Source of the DNA: JBAZHE01 sp041652555
Lineage (GTDB): Bacteria > Patescibacteriota > Patescibacteriia > Patescibacteriales > WJLG01
DNA: 64,000 nt
Direction: 5' to 3'
Assembly (NCBI GenBank): GCA_041652555.1
Contig: JBAZHE010000001.1
Coordinates: 72,066 to 136,065 of the forward strand
Part shown: piece by piece, positions 54,836-64,000 of the stretch
How the letters are laid out: each line of letters begins with the position of its first letter
How positions within the stretch are numbered: position 1 is the stretch's first letter
Notes under the pieces: generated by a model
Seen by the model: the letters and a program-made list of their open reading frames with translations, nothing else
Databases searched by the model: none
Told to the model about the DNA's origin: nothing
Made by a program: the position numbers and the translations under genes

Positions 54836-57811
54836 ATGGAAAAATATAATCACTTAGAAATAGATAAAAAATGGCAAAAGGCTTGGGAGGAAGAAGGGGT
54901 TAATAAAACCGGAGAAGATCAAGCTAAGCCAAAATATTATGTTTTAGATATGTTTCCTTATCCGTCAGGAGCTGGTTTGCACGTTGGTCATCCTAAAGGG
55001 TATATTGCGACTGATATTTTGGCACGCTATAAAATGATGAATGGTTTTAATGTGTTGCATCCTATGGGTTGGGATGCTTTTGGTTTGCCAGCAGAAAATT
55101 ATGCTTTAAAAAATAAAGTTCATCCAAAAGTTCAGACAGAAGAGAATATCGCCACTTATAAGAAGCAATTGGAAAAAATTGGTATGTCTTATGACTGGAG
55201 TAGAGAAATTAATACAACTGACCCAGAATATTATAAATGGACACAATGGACTTTTATTAAAATGTGGGAAAAAGGTCTGGCTTTTGAATCATTTGAGCCA
55301 ATTATTTGGTGTCCAAAATGTCAGACTGGTTTGGCTATGGAGGACTTGGAAGATGGTAAATGTGAACGTTGTGAATCAGAAATAGAACGCAAGCCAATGC
55401 GTCAGTGGGTAATAAAGATAACCGATTACGCTGATAGACTTTTAGCTGATTTGGATAAATTGCCGGGCTGGGAAGATTCTATTAAAGAAATGCAACGCAA
55501 TTGGATTGGAAGATCAGAAGGCGCAGAAATTAACTTTGTCATTGCGAGCGAAGCGAAGCAATCCCGAGGCGAGAGCAACGACATTAAGGTTTTCACCACT
55601 CGTCCTGATACGCTATTCGGCTGCACCTATGTCGTTATTGCTCCCGAGAAGCTAGTAGATTTAAAATTAGAAATTAAAAATAAAGCTGAGGTTGATGAAT
55701 ATATTAAAAAAACTAAGGCTAAATCTGATTTGGAGCGGACTGATTTGAATAAAGATAAAACTGGTGTGAAATTAGAAGGTGTAATGGCGATTAATCCAGC
55801 TAATGGTGAAGAAGTCCCAGTGTTTATTGCTGATTATGTTTTGGCTGGTTATGGCACCGGCGCCGTAATGGCAGTACCAGCTCATGATGAGCGCGATTTT
55901 GAATTTGCCAAAAAATATGATTTGCCAATTAAAAATGTTATTGAGCCGGAATTTGGTGAAAAAAGAGAGAATGAAGAGTTTAGGAATAGGATTGTTGCCG
56001 TGGTGTATAATCCTAAAAATAATAAAGTTTTAACTTTAAATTGGGGAGATAAGTTTGGTGGCTATTTAAATGTTGGAGGAGGAATAGAAGAAGGGGAAAG
56101 TCCTGAACAGGCGGCACGTCGAGAAATTTTAGAAGAGACAGGTTATAAAAATCTTAAATTAGTTAATCAATCAGAAAAAGTTCGTCATCATTTTATCGCT
56201 TATAATAAAGGCGTGAATCGGGGTACGGAAATTATTGGTTTATTTTTTGAATTAATTGATGAATTGGCTGACGCACAAAGTCTATCTCCTGAAGAGGAAG
56301 GAAAATTTGAGTTGGAATGGTTATTGGCTTCTGAAGTTAAAAATAAAATTATAGACCCTTGTCATAATTATTTAGTGGATAAGTTTATTAATGATGTTGC
56401 TTTTACTGGAAATGGTTTTAATGTTAATTCTGATTTTTTGAATGGTTTGTCGACTGCTGAAGCGAAGGTGAAAATAGTTGAGTGGCTAGAAAAAGAAGGT
56501 AAGGGGAAGAAAAAGGTTAATTATAAATTGAATGATTGGGTTTTTTCTCGTCAGCGTTATTGGGGTGAGCCGATTCCTTTTGTGCATTGTGAAAAATGTG
56601 GCGTTGTGCCAGTGGCGGAAAAGGATTTGCCAGTGCGTTTGCCGGATGTTGAACATTACGAGCCGTCTGGAACAGGGGAATCACCTTTGGCAAATATTAC
56701 TGATTGGGTAAATACTACTTGCCCAAAATGTGGTGGGAAGGCTAAACGCGAAACTAATACTATGCCACAATGGGCTGGTTCGTCTTGGTATTATTTGCGC
56801 TACATTGATTCAAAAAATTCTGAAAGCTTAGTTGATAAAGAAAAAGAAAAATATTGGTCGCCAGTTGATTTTTATGTTGGTGGTGCTGAGCATGCCACAC
56901 GTCATTTAATTTACGCCCGTTTTTGGCATAAATTTTTATTTGATATTGGTGTAGTAAATTATGAAGAACCGTTTACTAAATTGCAACACGTCGGTTTAAT
57001 AATGGCTGAAGACGGTAGAAAAATGTCTAAACGCTGGGGTAATGTCATTAATCCTGATGACATTATCGCACAATACGGTGCCGATGCGATGCGTGTTTAC
57101 GAAATGTTTATGGGCCCATTCGGTCAGTCTTGTGCTTGGAATACTAACGGTTTAGTCGGAGCACGAAAATTTTTGGATAAAATAAATGATTATGTTGATA
57201 GTTGGAAAGTTGAATATAAAGAAGGAGAAGTTCATGAAAGCAAGGACACAGTTATTGATAAAAAAAATAGTTTAATAGAAAAAACTATAAAAAAAGTAGG
57301 CGAGGATATTGTTGAATTTAAATTTAATACCGCTATTAGTCAAATGATGATTTGTTGGAATTATATTCGTGCGGAAGAAAAGAAGAACTTGCCGAATGGA
57401 GCTGAATATTCCGAAACTTTAGAACGTATTATTACTAAAAAGCAGTTAGGAAAACTTATTCAAATTCTTGCGCCTTTTGCTCCGCATTTAGCTGAAGAAA
57501 TTTGGCGTAATAAATTGGGCAACAAGCAAAGTATTTTTGTGTCAGAGTCCCCTTCGGGAGACCATAATAAGACGGTGATGTCTGTTTGGCCTGAATATGA
57601 CCCAGAATTAATAAAAGATGATATAGTTAATTTGGTTGTGCAGATCAATGGTAAGCTTCGTGCTACTATTGAAGTGGCAGCAGATATTTCTGAAGAAGAT
57701 GCAAAAAAATTAGCTCAAGAAAATGATAACATTAAAAAATGGTTAGAAGGAAAAGAAATTATAAAAATAATTTTCATTCCAGGCAAGCTTCTTAATATTG
57801 TAGTGAAATAA
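54836..57811 (+). CDS. leuS: Leucyl-tRNA synthetase with an inserted Nudix domain
   Basis: LeuRS charges tRNA-Leu. The start at 54836 (MEKYNHLEIDKKWQ) is chosen because upstream codons lie in the promoter. Of 991 residues, class I motifs are HVGH (near 48) and KMSKR (near 730; usually KMSKS). The CP1 editing domain has FTTRPDTLFGCTYVV and VPAHDERDFEFAKKY. Inside CP1, between IEPEFGEK and DVAFTGNGFNVNSD (about 378-519), sits a complete Nudix domain with box GGIEEGESPEQAARREILEE followed by TG. A short dispersed repeat (55539-55580) adds an IASEAKQSRGESND string in frame. The stop overlaps rsmA as TAATG. Confidence 0.95.
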   Translation: MEKYNHLEIDKKWQKAWEEEGVNKTGEDQAKPKYYVLDMFPYPSGAGLHVGHPKGYIATDILARYKMMNGFNVLHPMGWDAFGLPAENYALKNKVHPKVQTEENIATYKKQLEKIGMSYDWSREINTTDPEYYKWTQWTFIKMWEKGLAFESFEPIIWCPKCQTGLAMEDLEDGKCERCESEIERKPMRQWVIKITDYADRLLADLDKLPGWEDSIKEMQRNWIGRSEGAEINFVIASEAKQSRGESNDIKVFTTRPDTLFGCTYVVIAPEKLVDLKLEIKNKAEVDEYIKKTKAKSDLERTDLNKDKTGVKLEGVMAINPANGEEVPVFIADYVLAGYGTGAVMAVPAHDERDFEFAKKYDLPIKNVIEPEFGEKRENEEFRNRIVAVVYNPKNNKVLTLNWGDKFGGYLNVGGGIEEGESPEQAARREILEETGYKNLKLVNQSEKVRHHFIAYNKGVNRGTEIIGLFFELIDELADAQSLSPEEEGKFELEWLLASEVKNKIIDPCHNYLVDKFINDVAFTGNGFNVNSDFLNGLSTAEAKVKIVEWLEKEGKGKKKVNYKLNDWVFSRQRYWGEPIPFVHCEKCGVVPVAEKDLPVRLPDVEHYEPSGTGESPLANITDWVNTTCPKCGGKAKRETNTMPQWAGSSWYYLRYIDSKNSESLVDKEKEKYWSPVDFYVGGAEHATRHLIYARFWHKFLFDIGVVNYEEPFTKLQHVGLIMAEDGRKMSKRWGNVINPDDIIAQYGADAMRVYEMFMGPFGQSCAWNTNGLVGARKFLDKINDYVDSWKVEYKEGEVHESKDTVIDKKNSLIEKTIKKVGEDIVEFKFNTAISQMMICWNYIRAEEKKNLPNGAEYSETLERIITKKQLGKLIQILAPFAPHLAEEIWRNKLGNKQSIFVSESPSGDHNKTVMSVWPEYDPELIKDDIVNLVVQINGKLRATIEVAADISEEDAKKLAQENDNIKKWLEGKEIIKIIFIPGKLLNIVVK

Positions 57812-58640
57812 TGGATCTCTTAGAAAAAACTAAACAACTTTGCGCAGAAAATAATATTCGCCCGGCGCGCTCCAAAGGGCAAAATTTTTTAATTGATGAA
57901 AATATTTACGATAAAATTATTGAGGCGGCAGATTTAAAAAATACTGACACTGTTTTAGAAGTCGGTCCGGGTTTGGGATTTTTAACTGCTAAATTATCAG
58001 AGAAAGCTGGCTATGTTATCGCCGTGGAATTAGATGACAAATTAGCCGCGTATTTAAAAGAAAACTTAAAAAAAGAAAATGTTGAAATAATAAATGAAAA
58101 TATTTTGGATATTATAAATTCTAAATCTCAGATCCTAAATTCTAAATATAAAGTTGTTGCTAATTTGCCATATAATATAACCTCGGTTTTTATCCGCAAA
58201 ATGTTGACTTCTGAAAATAAGCCGACGGAAATGATTTTGATGCTGCAAAAAGAAGTGGCCGAGCGCATCTGCGCCAAACCGGGAGATATGTCGCTGCTTG
58301 CTTTGTCGGTGCAATTCTTTAGTGAACCAAAATACTTTTCCAAGTTCCACGCACAGCTTTTTATCCCGCGCCGGAAGTAGACAGTGCAGTTGTTAAATTA
58401 TCAATTATCAATTATCAATTATCAATCAAAGAAAAAGAGTTTTTTCGTTTGGTCAAAATCGGCTTTTCCGCTAAGCGCAAGATGCTTAAAAATAATTTGG
58501 CTAATGGTTTGCATATTTCTAATCAGGAGGCAGAGAAAATGCTTATTAGCACTGGGTTAGACTTAAAAATTAGAGCTGAAGATTTAGCAATAAACGATTG
58601 GATAAAGTTGTTATCAATTTTTTCTGCAAATCAGAATTAA
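57811..58640 (+). pseudogene. rsmA: 16S rRNA dimethyladenosine transferase, frameshifted
   Basis: RsmA (KsgA) dimethylates two adenosines of helix 45 in 16S rRNA. Codons 1-177 give a normal N-terminal methyltransferase: ARSKGQNFLIDENI, VLEVGPGLGFLTAKLSE and VVANLPYNITSVFI (NLPY catalytic). Near 58340 the frame FSK-FHAQLFIP runs to a stop at 58380. One base further on, the expected sequence VPRTAFYPAPEVDSAVVKLS, then FFRLVKIGFSAKRKM and a full C-terminus to 58640 are read. A single missing A explains it. This is a real mutation, a sequencing or assembly error in a short A-run, or rarely slippage. Loss of KsgA is viable in bacteria. Confidence 0.9.
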
Positions 58641-58668
58641 AAAATTAATAGTTTTTTATATAGTTTTT

Positions 58669-58694
58669 AATCGCCTTTTGAGGCGATTTTTTTT
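58669..58694 (+). terminator. Terminator after rsmA
   Basis: AATCGCCT (58669-58676) and AGGCGATT (58681-58688) around TTTG, then T-run. Confidence 0.92.
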
Positions 58695-58696
58695 CC

Positions 58697-58726
58697 TTGT
58701 TTCGTTTTGTGATTTTGTGGTATAAT
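58697..58726 (+). promoter_or_regulatory. Promoter of the TSP3-like protein gene
   Basis: TTGTTT (58697-58702), 18-nt spacer, TATAAT (58721-58726). The transcript would begin near 58733, almost at the GTG (58733) and ATG (58739), so the mRNA may be leaderless. Confidence 0.55.
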
Positions 58727-58738
58727 AAACTTGTGAAA

Positions 58739-59374
58739 ATGGAGCAGAAAATTTTTAAAAAAAACCGCCCGGAAGAAAATGTTTCGGCGGAAAGTTCTTT
58801 GTCAAAAAAACAAAAACTAGCCTTGTTTGGGCTGGGAATTTTTGCTATTTGTATATTTGTTTTTTGGGGAGTGGAATTGAAAAATAATATTTCCGATCCG
58901 TTTAAGTCTAAAGCCGAGTCGGCGGTTATCGCTTCTGGTGAACAATGCCCGGACGGCAATTGCCAGCAAGCAATAGAAGAAAAATCCAAAATAACTGACA
59001 CTGACAATGACGGCCTTTTTGATTGGGATGAATTAAATAAATACAATACTTCGCCGTATTTGAATGATTCTGATAGTGATGGAATAGATGATGGTATAGA
59101 AGTAAAAAATAGCACTGATCCGAATTGTGCGCAGGGACGCGATTGTTCTTTGTCTGGCTACCTAGTGAGCGGTGCATCCTCTACAGTTTCATCCGTCCCG
59201 CAAGCTTCTGCGTCTGAAACAGAAATAATTAAAGCTAATGCCGAGATTTTGCGCCAGGCTTTGTTGGATTCTAAAAGTGTTGACAAAGAAACTTTAGATA
59301 AAATTTCCGATGAAGATTTACTGACTATTTATCAGCTGGCTGCCGAAGAAGCGGCTAGTAGCACGGAACAATAA
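58739..59374 (+). CDS. Membrane-anchored protein with calcium-binding TSP3-like repeats
   Basis: A 211-residue protein, start ATG 58739 (GTG two codons earlier is possible). A membrane helix lies at about 28-48. Outside it, two thrombospondin type-3/EF-hand-like motifs follow: DTDNDGLFDWDELNKYNTSP and SDSDGIDDGIEVKNSTDPNC, each the D-x-D-x-D-G-x-x-D-x-x-E loop that binds calcium. Cys pairs (CPDGNC and CAQGRDC) may form disulfides. The C-terminal 70 residues are Ser/Ala-rich then helical and acidic. Such TSP3 proteins are frequent on CPR surfaces and next to pilus or surface-protein genes. The giant gene begins 22 nt later. Confidence 0.75.
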   Translation: MEQKIFKKNRPEENVSAESSLSKKQKLALFGLGIFAICIFVFWGVELKNNISDPFKSKAESAVIASGEQCPDGNCQQAIEEKSKITDTDNDGLFDWDELNKYNTSPYLNDSDSDGIDDGIEVKNSTDPNCAQGRDCSLSGYLVSGASSTVSSVPQASASETEIIKANAEILRQALLDSKSVDKETLDKISDEDLLTIYQLAAEEAASSTEQ

Positions 59375-59395
59375 AATTATAATTTTTTTAAAGAT

Positions 59396-62300
59396 ATGTC
59401 TAAAAATTTCGAACAAAGAAAAAGGAAAATATTTTTGTTAGCTTTGTTTTTTGTCGCTTTCTTAACATTTTGCCCACTTCATCCAGCCAAAGCGCAAACC
59501 ACAGATTTTACTCATGTAGCTATGCAGGTTGGGAAATTTATTTATGAAAAATTTCAAGATTTAAAACAGTTGCTTAATGGTAAGGTGGCATCTTCTTTAT
59601 ACAGGTCAATTTTGTCTAACGCCTTAAATACTATGGCTTTTGATACGGCAACATGGCTTGGCTCTGGCGGTCGCGGCCAAAAACCTTTATTTGTAACCGA
59701 TGCCGCTCTTTATGCTCGTAATATCGGTGATGCCGCCGCTGGGCAATTTATAGAAACTTTGGGTAAAAATATATTTGGCGTAAGTATTTGCGAACCGTCG
59801 CTGAATGCTAAATTAAAAATTGGTTTGGGCTTAGTCCAACAAGAGCGTCCAGCCACGCCTAATTGTACTTTAAGTAAAATGTATAGTAATTGGAGCGAGG
59901 CCAAGCTTGACCCGAATTTTTTGAAAGATTTTTATGAATCAATTGACCCGACCGGCACTGATCTTGGTGCGGCTTTATATATTCAAAATAAAGAAAGAGA
60001 AGTAGCAAAAGAAGCAACCGATAACATTTCAAAAAAATTGGAAAAATTTCAAAATTTTTTAACACCTACTAATGCCGGCGGGCAAGATCTTTGGGCGCCA
60101 AAGACGATTGAGAAAACTGAAGATTTAACTTGGGGAATTATTGGCCAAAATATGCTAACAAGTTCCGGCAACGCTTTGGTTGATGCCGCAAAAGTATTTA
60201 CTAATCAATTAGCCTTGACTGCTTTCCAAAATGGACTTAAAAAATTAGCTGGAACAGTCGGCACTGGTTATGCCGGAGATTATGGCAGATTATTAAGCGC
60301 CGAAGCCAATCCTTTTTCAGTTGGCACAGCCGAAGTTAAGAATTCTGCCCGCAAGCTTATTGAACCGTCATTTGCCACTCGTGGCGATTATGAAATTTTA
60401 TCAAGTCTCTCTATTTGCAATCGCAACGGCAATTTGCCAGTTGGCCTGACTGATTGCGTGATTGATGAGCGTTTTCGTCAGGCCGTGGAGCAAAAAAAGA
60501 CCGTTGGTGAGGCAATAAAAAGCGGTTTATTAAATGGATCAGTCATTTTTGGTTTCAAGATTAGCGCCGCTGGTGATCCTGTAGAGCCGGATTATACTGA
60601 TGGCTTATCTTATCGCTCTATGATGATTTTGAGAAAATACCGTATTATTCCGGTTGGCTGGGAATTAGCCGCTGAATATATTAAAAATCATCCAGAAGAT
60701 TCGGAGGTTACCAATAATGCCACCTTAGGGAAATTAGTTGATTGTTATAGTGATAAAGATGAGTATGGCGATTTTTCCAAATCTTGGTGTATTGGCTTGG
60801 TTGATCCGAATTGGGTTCTAAAAGCGCCACAAAATTATTGCGCCAAAGAAGGCTATGGCTCACAGATAATTTATAAACAGGCGGTAGAGCAGGGGCAGGA
60901 GAGTATACAAGCGGAAAATGATGTGAATAAGGATGGTGAAATTAATTCTTCCGATCAAAAACAGATTGAGTTGCCGCCGAAATTAATGGTTTCCCGTTTG
61001 GATAATTATTGCGCTGATGAACAATCTTGCATTAAAGAAAATGATGATGGATCTTGCCAGTATTATGGTTATTGCGAAGAGGAAAAACGCGAGTGGCGCT
61101 TTGATGGCGAATCTTGCGAGGCTAATTTTAATACTTGTGAAACCTTTCGCAATTCTAAGGGGCAGACAGCTTCTTTCCTGCAGAATACTTTATCATTCTG
61201 TTCTTCGGATGATTTTGGTTGTAAAAATTACGCTATTCCGGCCGCCGAGGCATATAATTTTGTTGCCGGTGATATTGACTGGACGAAGATTTCCGGTAAT
61301 ATTTATTTTAATAAAAATGCTGAAACTTGCAGTGCTGAAGATAATTCTTGTCGCGCTTTAATTCGTATGAAATCCGGCGCCGGCGCTAATCTTTTGGCGG
61401 ATGGAAATTTTGAGGATAATAATATCGGCGATAATTCTAGCTCGGACGGCTTGATAAATTATTTTTGGCCGATAAGCGGCTATGCTGAGATTACCGACAT
61501 AGTAGTTGGTGAGTTTTCCGATTCAGGCAAAGTTTTATTAATAGATCAAAACTCTTCTCCGGCCGGGGTTTATTCTTTTGACCATTCGGCTATGGGTAGG
61601 CCGTCGGTTTTGCCGGCCGGCTTTGTTTTTGAACCGGAAACTTCTTATACTTTAAGCGTGGATGTTTATATAGAGGTGGCAGATCGTGTTGTATTAGCCA
61701 TTGGCCGTGACGGTGGCTATCAGGAAGAGGTGGAAATTACCGGAACAGGCTGGCAGAGACCAAGTGTTACTATCTATAACAACGAACAGATTGCCGCTGA
61801 TCAGTTCACAATCAATGGCTACGCGGTGGCCGGCCAAGTTAGGTTTTATATTGATAATATAAAATTAGAGGTTGGTGATTCGCCGACAACACATAGTTTA
61901 TACGGACAGAAAGGCCTGGTTTACGAAAAACTTTTACCAGTTTATCTAGAAGAAGTTTGTTACCTTAATCCTAAAATTGAGGATTATCGGATTAAGCCCA
62001 CAGCTCCCAGTATTTGCAAAAATTACGCGCGCAAATGTTCACGCGAAGAAGTCGGATGTCAAGGTTTTACTCCTGTTTTAGGTGGCGCAGAAATACCGGC
62101 GTCCATAACCGACAAAGATTATTGTCTGGAAGAATGCGACGGCTATAGCTCTCTTGTTCAGAAGGAAAATAATTTTAACACTATCCATTCTAAATATTTT
62201 ATTCCGCTTACGGCGAGATCTTGCTCGGCCGCCGAGGTTGGTTGTGAGGAATTTACCAATTTGGATAAAAGTACTGCCGGCGGTGAAGCGAGGGAATACT

Positions 62301-64000
62301 ATTCTTATTTGCGCCAGTGCGTAAAGCCTGATGCTCCGGCGGCCAATTGTGCTGACTTTTATGTTTGGTCAGGGACTAATGAATCTGGTCAGCAGCTTTC
62401 CAAAATTTCTTTGCAGGCGGATGCTGTTTTACCGCCAAATGATCCTGGTGTTTGCGATGAAACAATATTTAATTTACCTCCAGGAGATCCTCATTATAAT
62501 TTAGACTGTCGACAATTTTATAGCCAGACCGGAGAGATTACTTATCATTTGTATTCTCGCACTATTTCTTGCACCGCCGATTGCCATCCTTATCGTTTGT
62601 CTGAAAAGAATTATTTAGAAGGCGTTACCACTCAAGCGGCTTGTGCTGCTAGTGGATATGAGGCCAATTCTCTTTATTGGGATGCTGGCACACAAGCTTG
62701 TCTTTATTGTGCCGGCGGTGGAGCTTGGAACGATGATCATACAGCCTGTGTTTACAATGCTTATCCGGCTGAAAGTAATTCTTGTTCGGCCGCGGTTGCC
62801 GGTTGTGGTGAGTATAATGGTAATCAAGGCAATAATATAAAGTCTTTGGTAATGTCAACTTTTGAAAATGGCGCTGACGGTTGGAATCATTTTAATAGTA
62901 CTCAAGAAGCAATTAGCGGGAAATATTCTTGCGTATTAGCTGTTGGTGGCGGACAAGGAGGAGGAACTAATGATATTAATTATAAAATTGGAACAGCAGT
63001 AAAAAAAGGTCAACCTTATGTTATAAGTTTTGTCGCCAAAGCCTCCGGTCAGGGCGCTAGTGTTGGGGTGTCCTTGAAAAACTCTGTAGCTAGCCAGCAG
63101 TTTAGTGCTGGCGCTGGATTGGATTTTGTGACAGTCAAGCCGGATATTTGGGGTGTTTATACTCTTAACTTGCCGTCGCTTGATCATTTTTCGGCTATTG
63201 ATGAAGTTCTTCTTATTAAGTCTTCCGCCACAATTCTTATTGATAATATAAATTTTTCCGCCATCAACAGTCGTTATTTCTTGACGCGTGATTCTTGGAA
63301 TACGCCAACTTCTTGTGATAGTGATAGCGCCGGTCGGCCTTATCCTTTGTATATGTTGGGTTGTTCCGCTTATACGGATCGTTTGGGTGGTACGCATTAT
63401 CTTCATAGTTTTGATCGCTTATGTCAAGATTCCGCGATTGGTTGTGAAGCCTTGATTGATACGAAAAATTCTTCTTTGGCTGGAGCCAAGGATCATAGCA
63501 ATGGCTTAATGACTTTTGCTGTTCCGGCCGATGAAATGATCTACGCGGTTTATGATACGAACAAAATCTGTAGTGCGGCGGACAAGGGCTGTGAATTATT
63601 AGGAGAGGTTTCCGGTTATGAAGGCGAGAACGCTTTTACACCGACGTACTTAAAAAATGATCCGGATAAATATGATAAGATATTTTGTTCGCCAACGAGC
63701 GTTGGTTGTGATAAGTGGACATCTGATAGTGGAGAAGTTTATTTTAAAGATCCAGGTAATATTGTCTGCGAATGGCGTCAAGCAGTCGGCGCCGGACAAG
63801 CTAGTGGTTGGGGTTGGTATAAGAAAAAAGTAAAGCGTTGTGGTGGCACGGGAGCTATCTGTACGGCCGCTTCACAATGTCTCTCCGGTCAAGACTGCTC
63901 TTTGGAAAATATTGATAATCCTTGCCCGACCAATCAATTCAAAACTTTCGGCCAAGGTGGTTTGGGTAATGAAATTTATCAGCCAACAGTTAACGGCGAT
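59396..64000 (+). CDS. Giant Cys-rich surface protein (partial, C-terminus outside window)
   Basis: The open frame covers 1535 codons and runs off the window. A signal peptide ends near 33 (HPAKAQ). Residues 35-400 are mainly helical with no catalytic motif I know. After about 530 the protein is Cys-rich and contains two jelly-roll (CBM4/9-like) modules: about 665-835 (NLLADGNFEDN to FYIDNIKLEVGD) and about 1150-1292 (MSTFENGADGW to ILIDNINFSAINS). Between and after them the pattern C-x(4-6)-GC-x-x recurs, for example CSREEVGCQGF, CSAAEVGCEEF, CSAAVAGCGEY, CQDSAIGCEAL and CSAADKGCELL. It is probably a disulfide-stabilised adhesin or glycan binder of the host-contact type. Confidence 0.75.
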   Translation, partial: MSKNFEQRKRKIFLLALFFVAFLTFCPLHPAKAQTTDFTHVAMQVGKFIYEKFQDLKQLLNGKVASSLYRSILSNALNTMAFDTATWLGSGGRGQKPLFVTDAALYARNIGDAAAGQFIETLGKNIFGVSICEPSLNAKLKIGLGLVQQERPATPNCTLSKMYSNWSEAKLDPNFLKDFYESIDPTGTDLGAALYIQNKEREVAKEATDNISKKLEKFQNFLTPTNAGGQDLWAPKTIEKTEDLTWGIIGQNMLTSSGNALVDAAKVFTNQLALTAFQNGLKKLAGTVGTGYAGDYGRLLSAEANPFSVGTAEVKNSARKLIEPSFATRGDYEILSSLSICNRNGNLPVGLTDCVIDERFRQAVEQKKTVGEAIKSGLLNGSVIFGFKISAAGDPVEPDYTDGLSYRSMMILRKYRIIPVGWELAAEYIKNHPEDSEVTNNATLGKLVDCYSDKDEYGDFSKSWCIGLVDPNWVLKAPQNYCAKEGYGSQIIYKQAVEQGQESIQAENDVNKDGEINSSDQKQIELPPKLMVSRLDNYCADEQSCIKENDDGSCQYYGYCEEEKREWRFDGESCEANFNTCETFRNSKGQTASFLQNTLSFCSSDDFGCKNYAIPAAEAYNFVAGDIDWTKISGNIYFNKNAETCSAEDNSCRALIRMKSGAGANLLADGNFEDNNIGDNSSSDGLINYFWPISGYAEITDIVVGEFSDSGKVLLIDQNSSPAGVYSFDHSAMGRPSVLPAGFVFEPETSYTLSVDVYIEVADRVVLAIGRDGGYQEEVEITGTGWQRPSVTIYNNEQIAADQFTINGYAVAGQVRFYIDNIKLEVGDSPTTHSLYGQKGLVYEKLLPVYLEEVCYLNPKIEDYRIKPTAPSICKNYARKCSREEVGCQGFTPVLGGAEIPASITDKDYCLEECDGYSSLVQKENNFNTIHSKYFIPLTARSCSAAEVGCEEFTNLDKSTAGGEAREYYSYLRQCVKPDAPAANCADFYVWSGTNESGQQLSKISLQADAVLPPNDPGVCDETIFNLPPGDPHYNLDCRQFYSQTGEITYHLYSRTISCTADCHPYRLSEKNYLEGVTTQAACAASGYEANSLYWDAGTQACLYCAGGGAWNDDHTACVYNAYPAESNSCSAAVAGCGEYNGNQGNNIKSLVMSTFENGADGWNHFNSTQEAISGKYSCVLAVGGGQGGGTNDINYKIGTAVKKGQPYVISFVAKASGQGASVGVSLKNSVASQQFSAGAGLDFVTVKPDIWGVYTLNLPSLDHFSAIDEVLLIKSSATILIDNINFSAINSRYFLTRDSWNTPTSCDSDSAGRPYPLYMLGCSAYTDRLGGTHYLHSFDRLCQDSAIGCEALIDTKNSSLAGAKDHSNGLMTFAVPADEMIYAVYDTNKICSAADKGCELLGEVSGYEGENAFTPTYLKNDPDKYDKIFCSPTSVGCDKWTSDSGEVYFKDPGNIVCEWRQAVGAGQASGWGWYKKKVKRCGGTGAICTAASQCLSGQDCSLENIDNPCPTNQFKTFGQGGLGNEIYQPTVNGD

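Noticed and set aside
61017..62840. Separate genes in other frames inside the giant surface protein
   Set aside because: They overlap a single uninterrupted frame from 59396 to the window end and have unnatural composition.

Overview
The window is AT-rich, densely coded bacterial chromosome. It fits a Candidate Phyla Radiation (Patescibacteria) genome, probably Parcubacteria-like. Reasons are the reduced, streamlined versions of core genes (RNA polymerase alpha without a C-terminal domain, a 610-residue alanyl-tRNA synthetase, a ComEC without its nuclease domain), a fermentative pyruvate:ferredoxin oxidoreductase set, VirB2-like pilin and giant Cys-rich surface proteins, and mostly AT-rich leaders without Shine-Dalgarno sites. 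TGA is used as a normal stop (for example recJ and the M23 peptidase) and release factor 2 is present, so the code is standard. The exact lineage cannot be fixed from sequence alone.

Layout. 1-4.2 kb: rbfA (partial), infB, and a lamin-tail surface protein. 4.2-12.5 kb: rnhB, then a tyrosine recombinase read leftwards, a higBA toxin-antitoxin module between two copies of the recombinase 5' end, and a rightward array of small accessory genes (VOC protein, PQ-loop-like membrane protein, transglutaminase-like protein, KilA-N protein, unknown membrane protein) separated by attC-like folded sites, ending at a Fic gene. 12.5-24 kb: trxB and a thioredoxin-fold lipoprotein, rny, HU, three tRNAs, a UvrD-type helicase with an inserted exonuclease, two lytic transglycosylases, alaS. 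24-28.3 kb: infA-rpmJ-rpsM-rpsK-rpsD-rpoA-rplQ-rplM-rpsI. 28.3-44.3 kb: secreted metalloprotease, prfB, comEC, acs, a broken REP-type transposase, an ADP-forming acyl-CoA synthetase with a GNAT domain, murJ, M23 peptidase, paired lipoproteins. 44.4-64 kb: lepA, recJ, rnhA, the leftward por operon (split by a pilin/M15-peptidase gene), xth, leuS with an inserted Nudix domain, a frameshifted rsmA, and a giant surface protein running off the end.

How the genes work together. PorABDG make acetyl-CoA from pyruvate. The ADP-forming synthetase could conserve ATP while releasing acetate, and Acs handles the reverse reaction. The ADP-forming enzyme also carries an acetyltransferase domain that could modify Acs. 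A large share of the rest is envelope: surface proteins, transglycosylases, M23 and M15 peptidases, lipoproteins.

Most interesting region: 4.9-11.3 kb has the full geometry of an integron (divergent recombinase, head-of-array site, cassettes all in one direction, each cassette start complementary to the 3' core box of the same cassette). The recombinase lacks the IntI-specific insertion. The cassettes carry 24-nt cassette-specific terminal inverted repeats and, just after each gene, a 51-nt hairpin whose 17-nt loop is constant while its stem varies with compensating changes.
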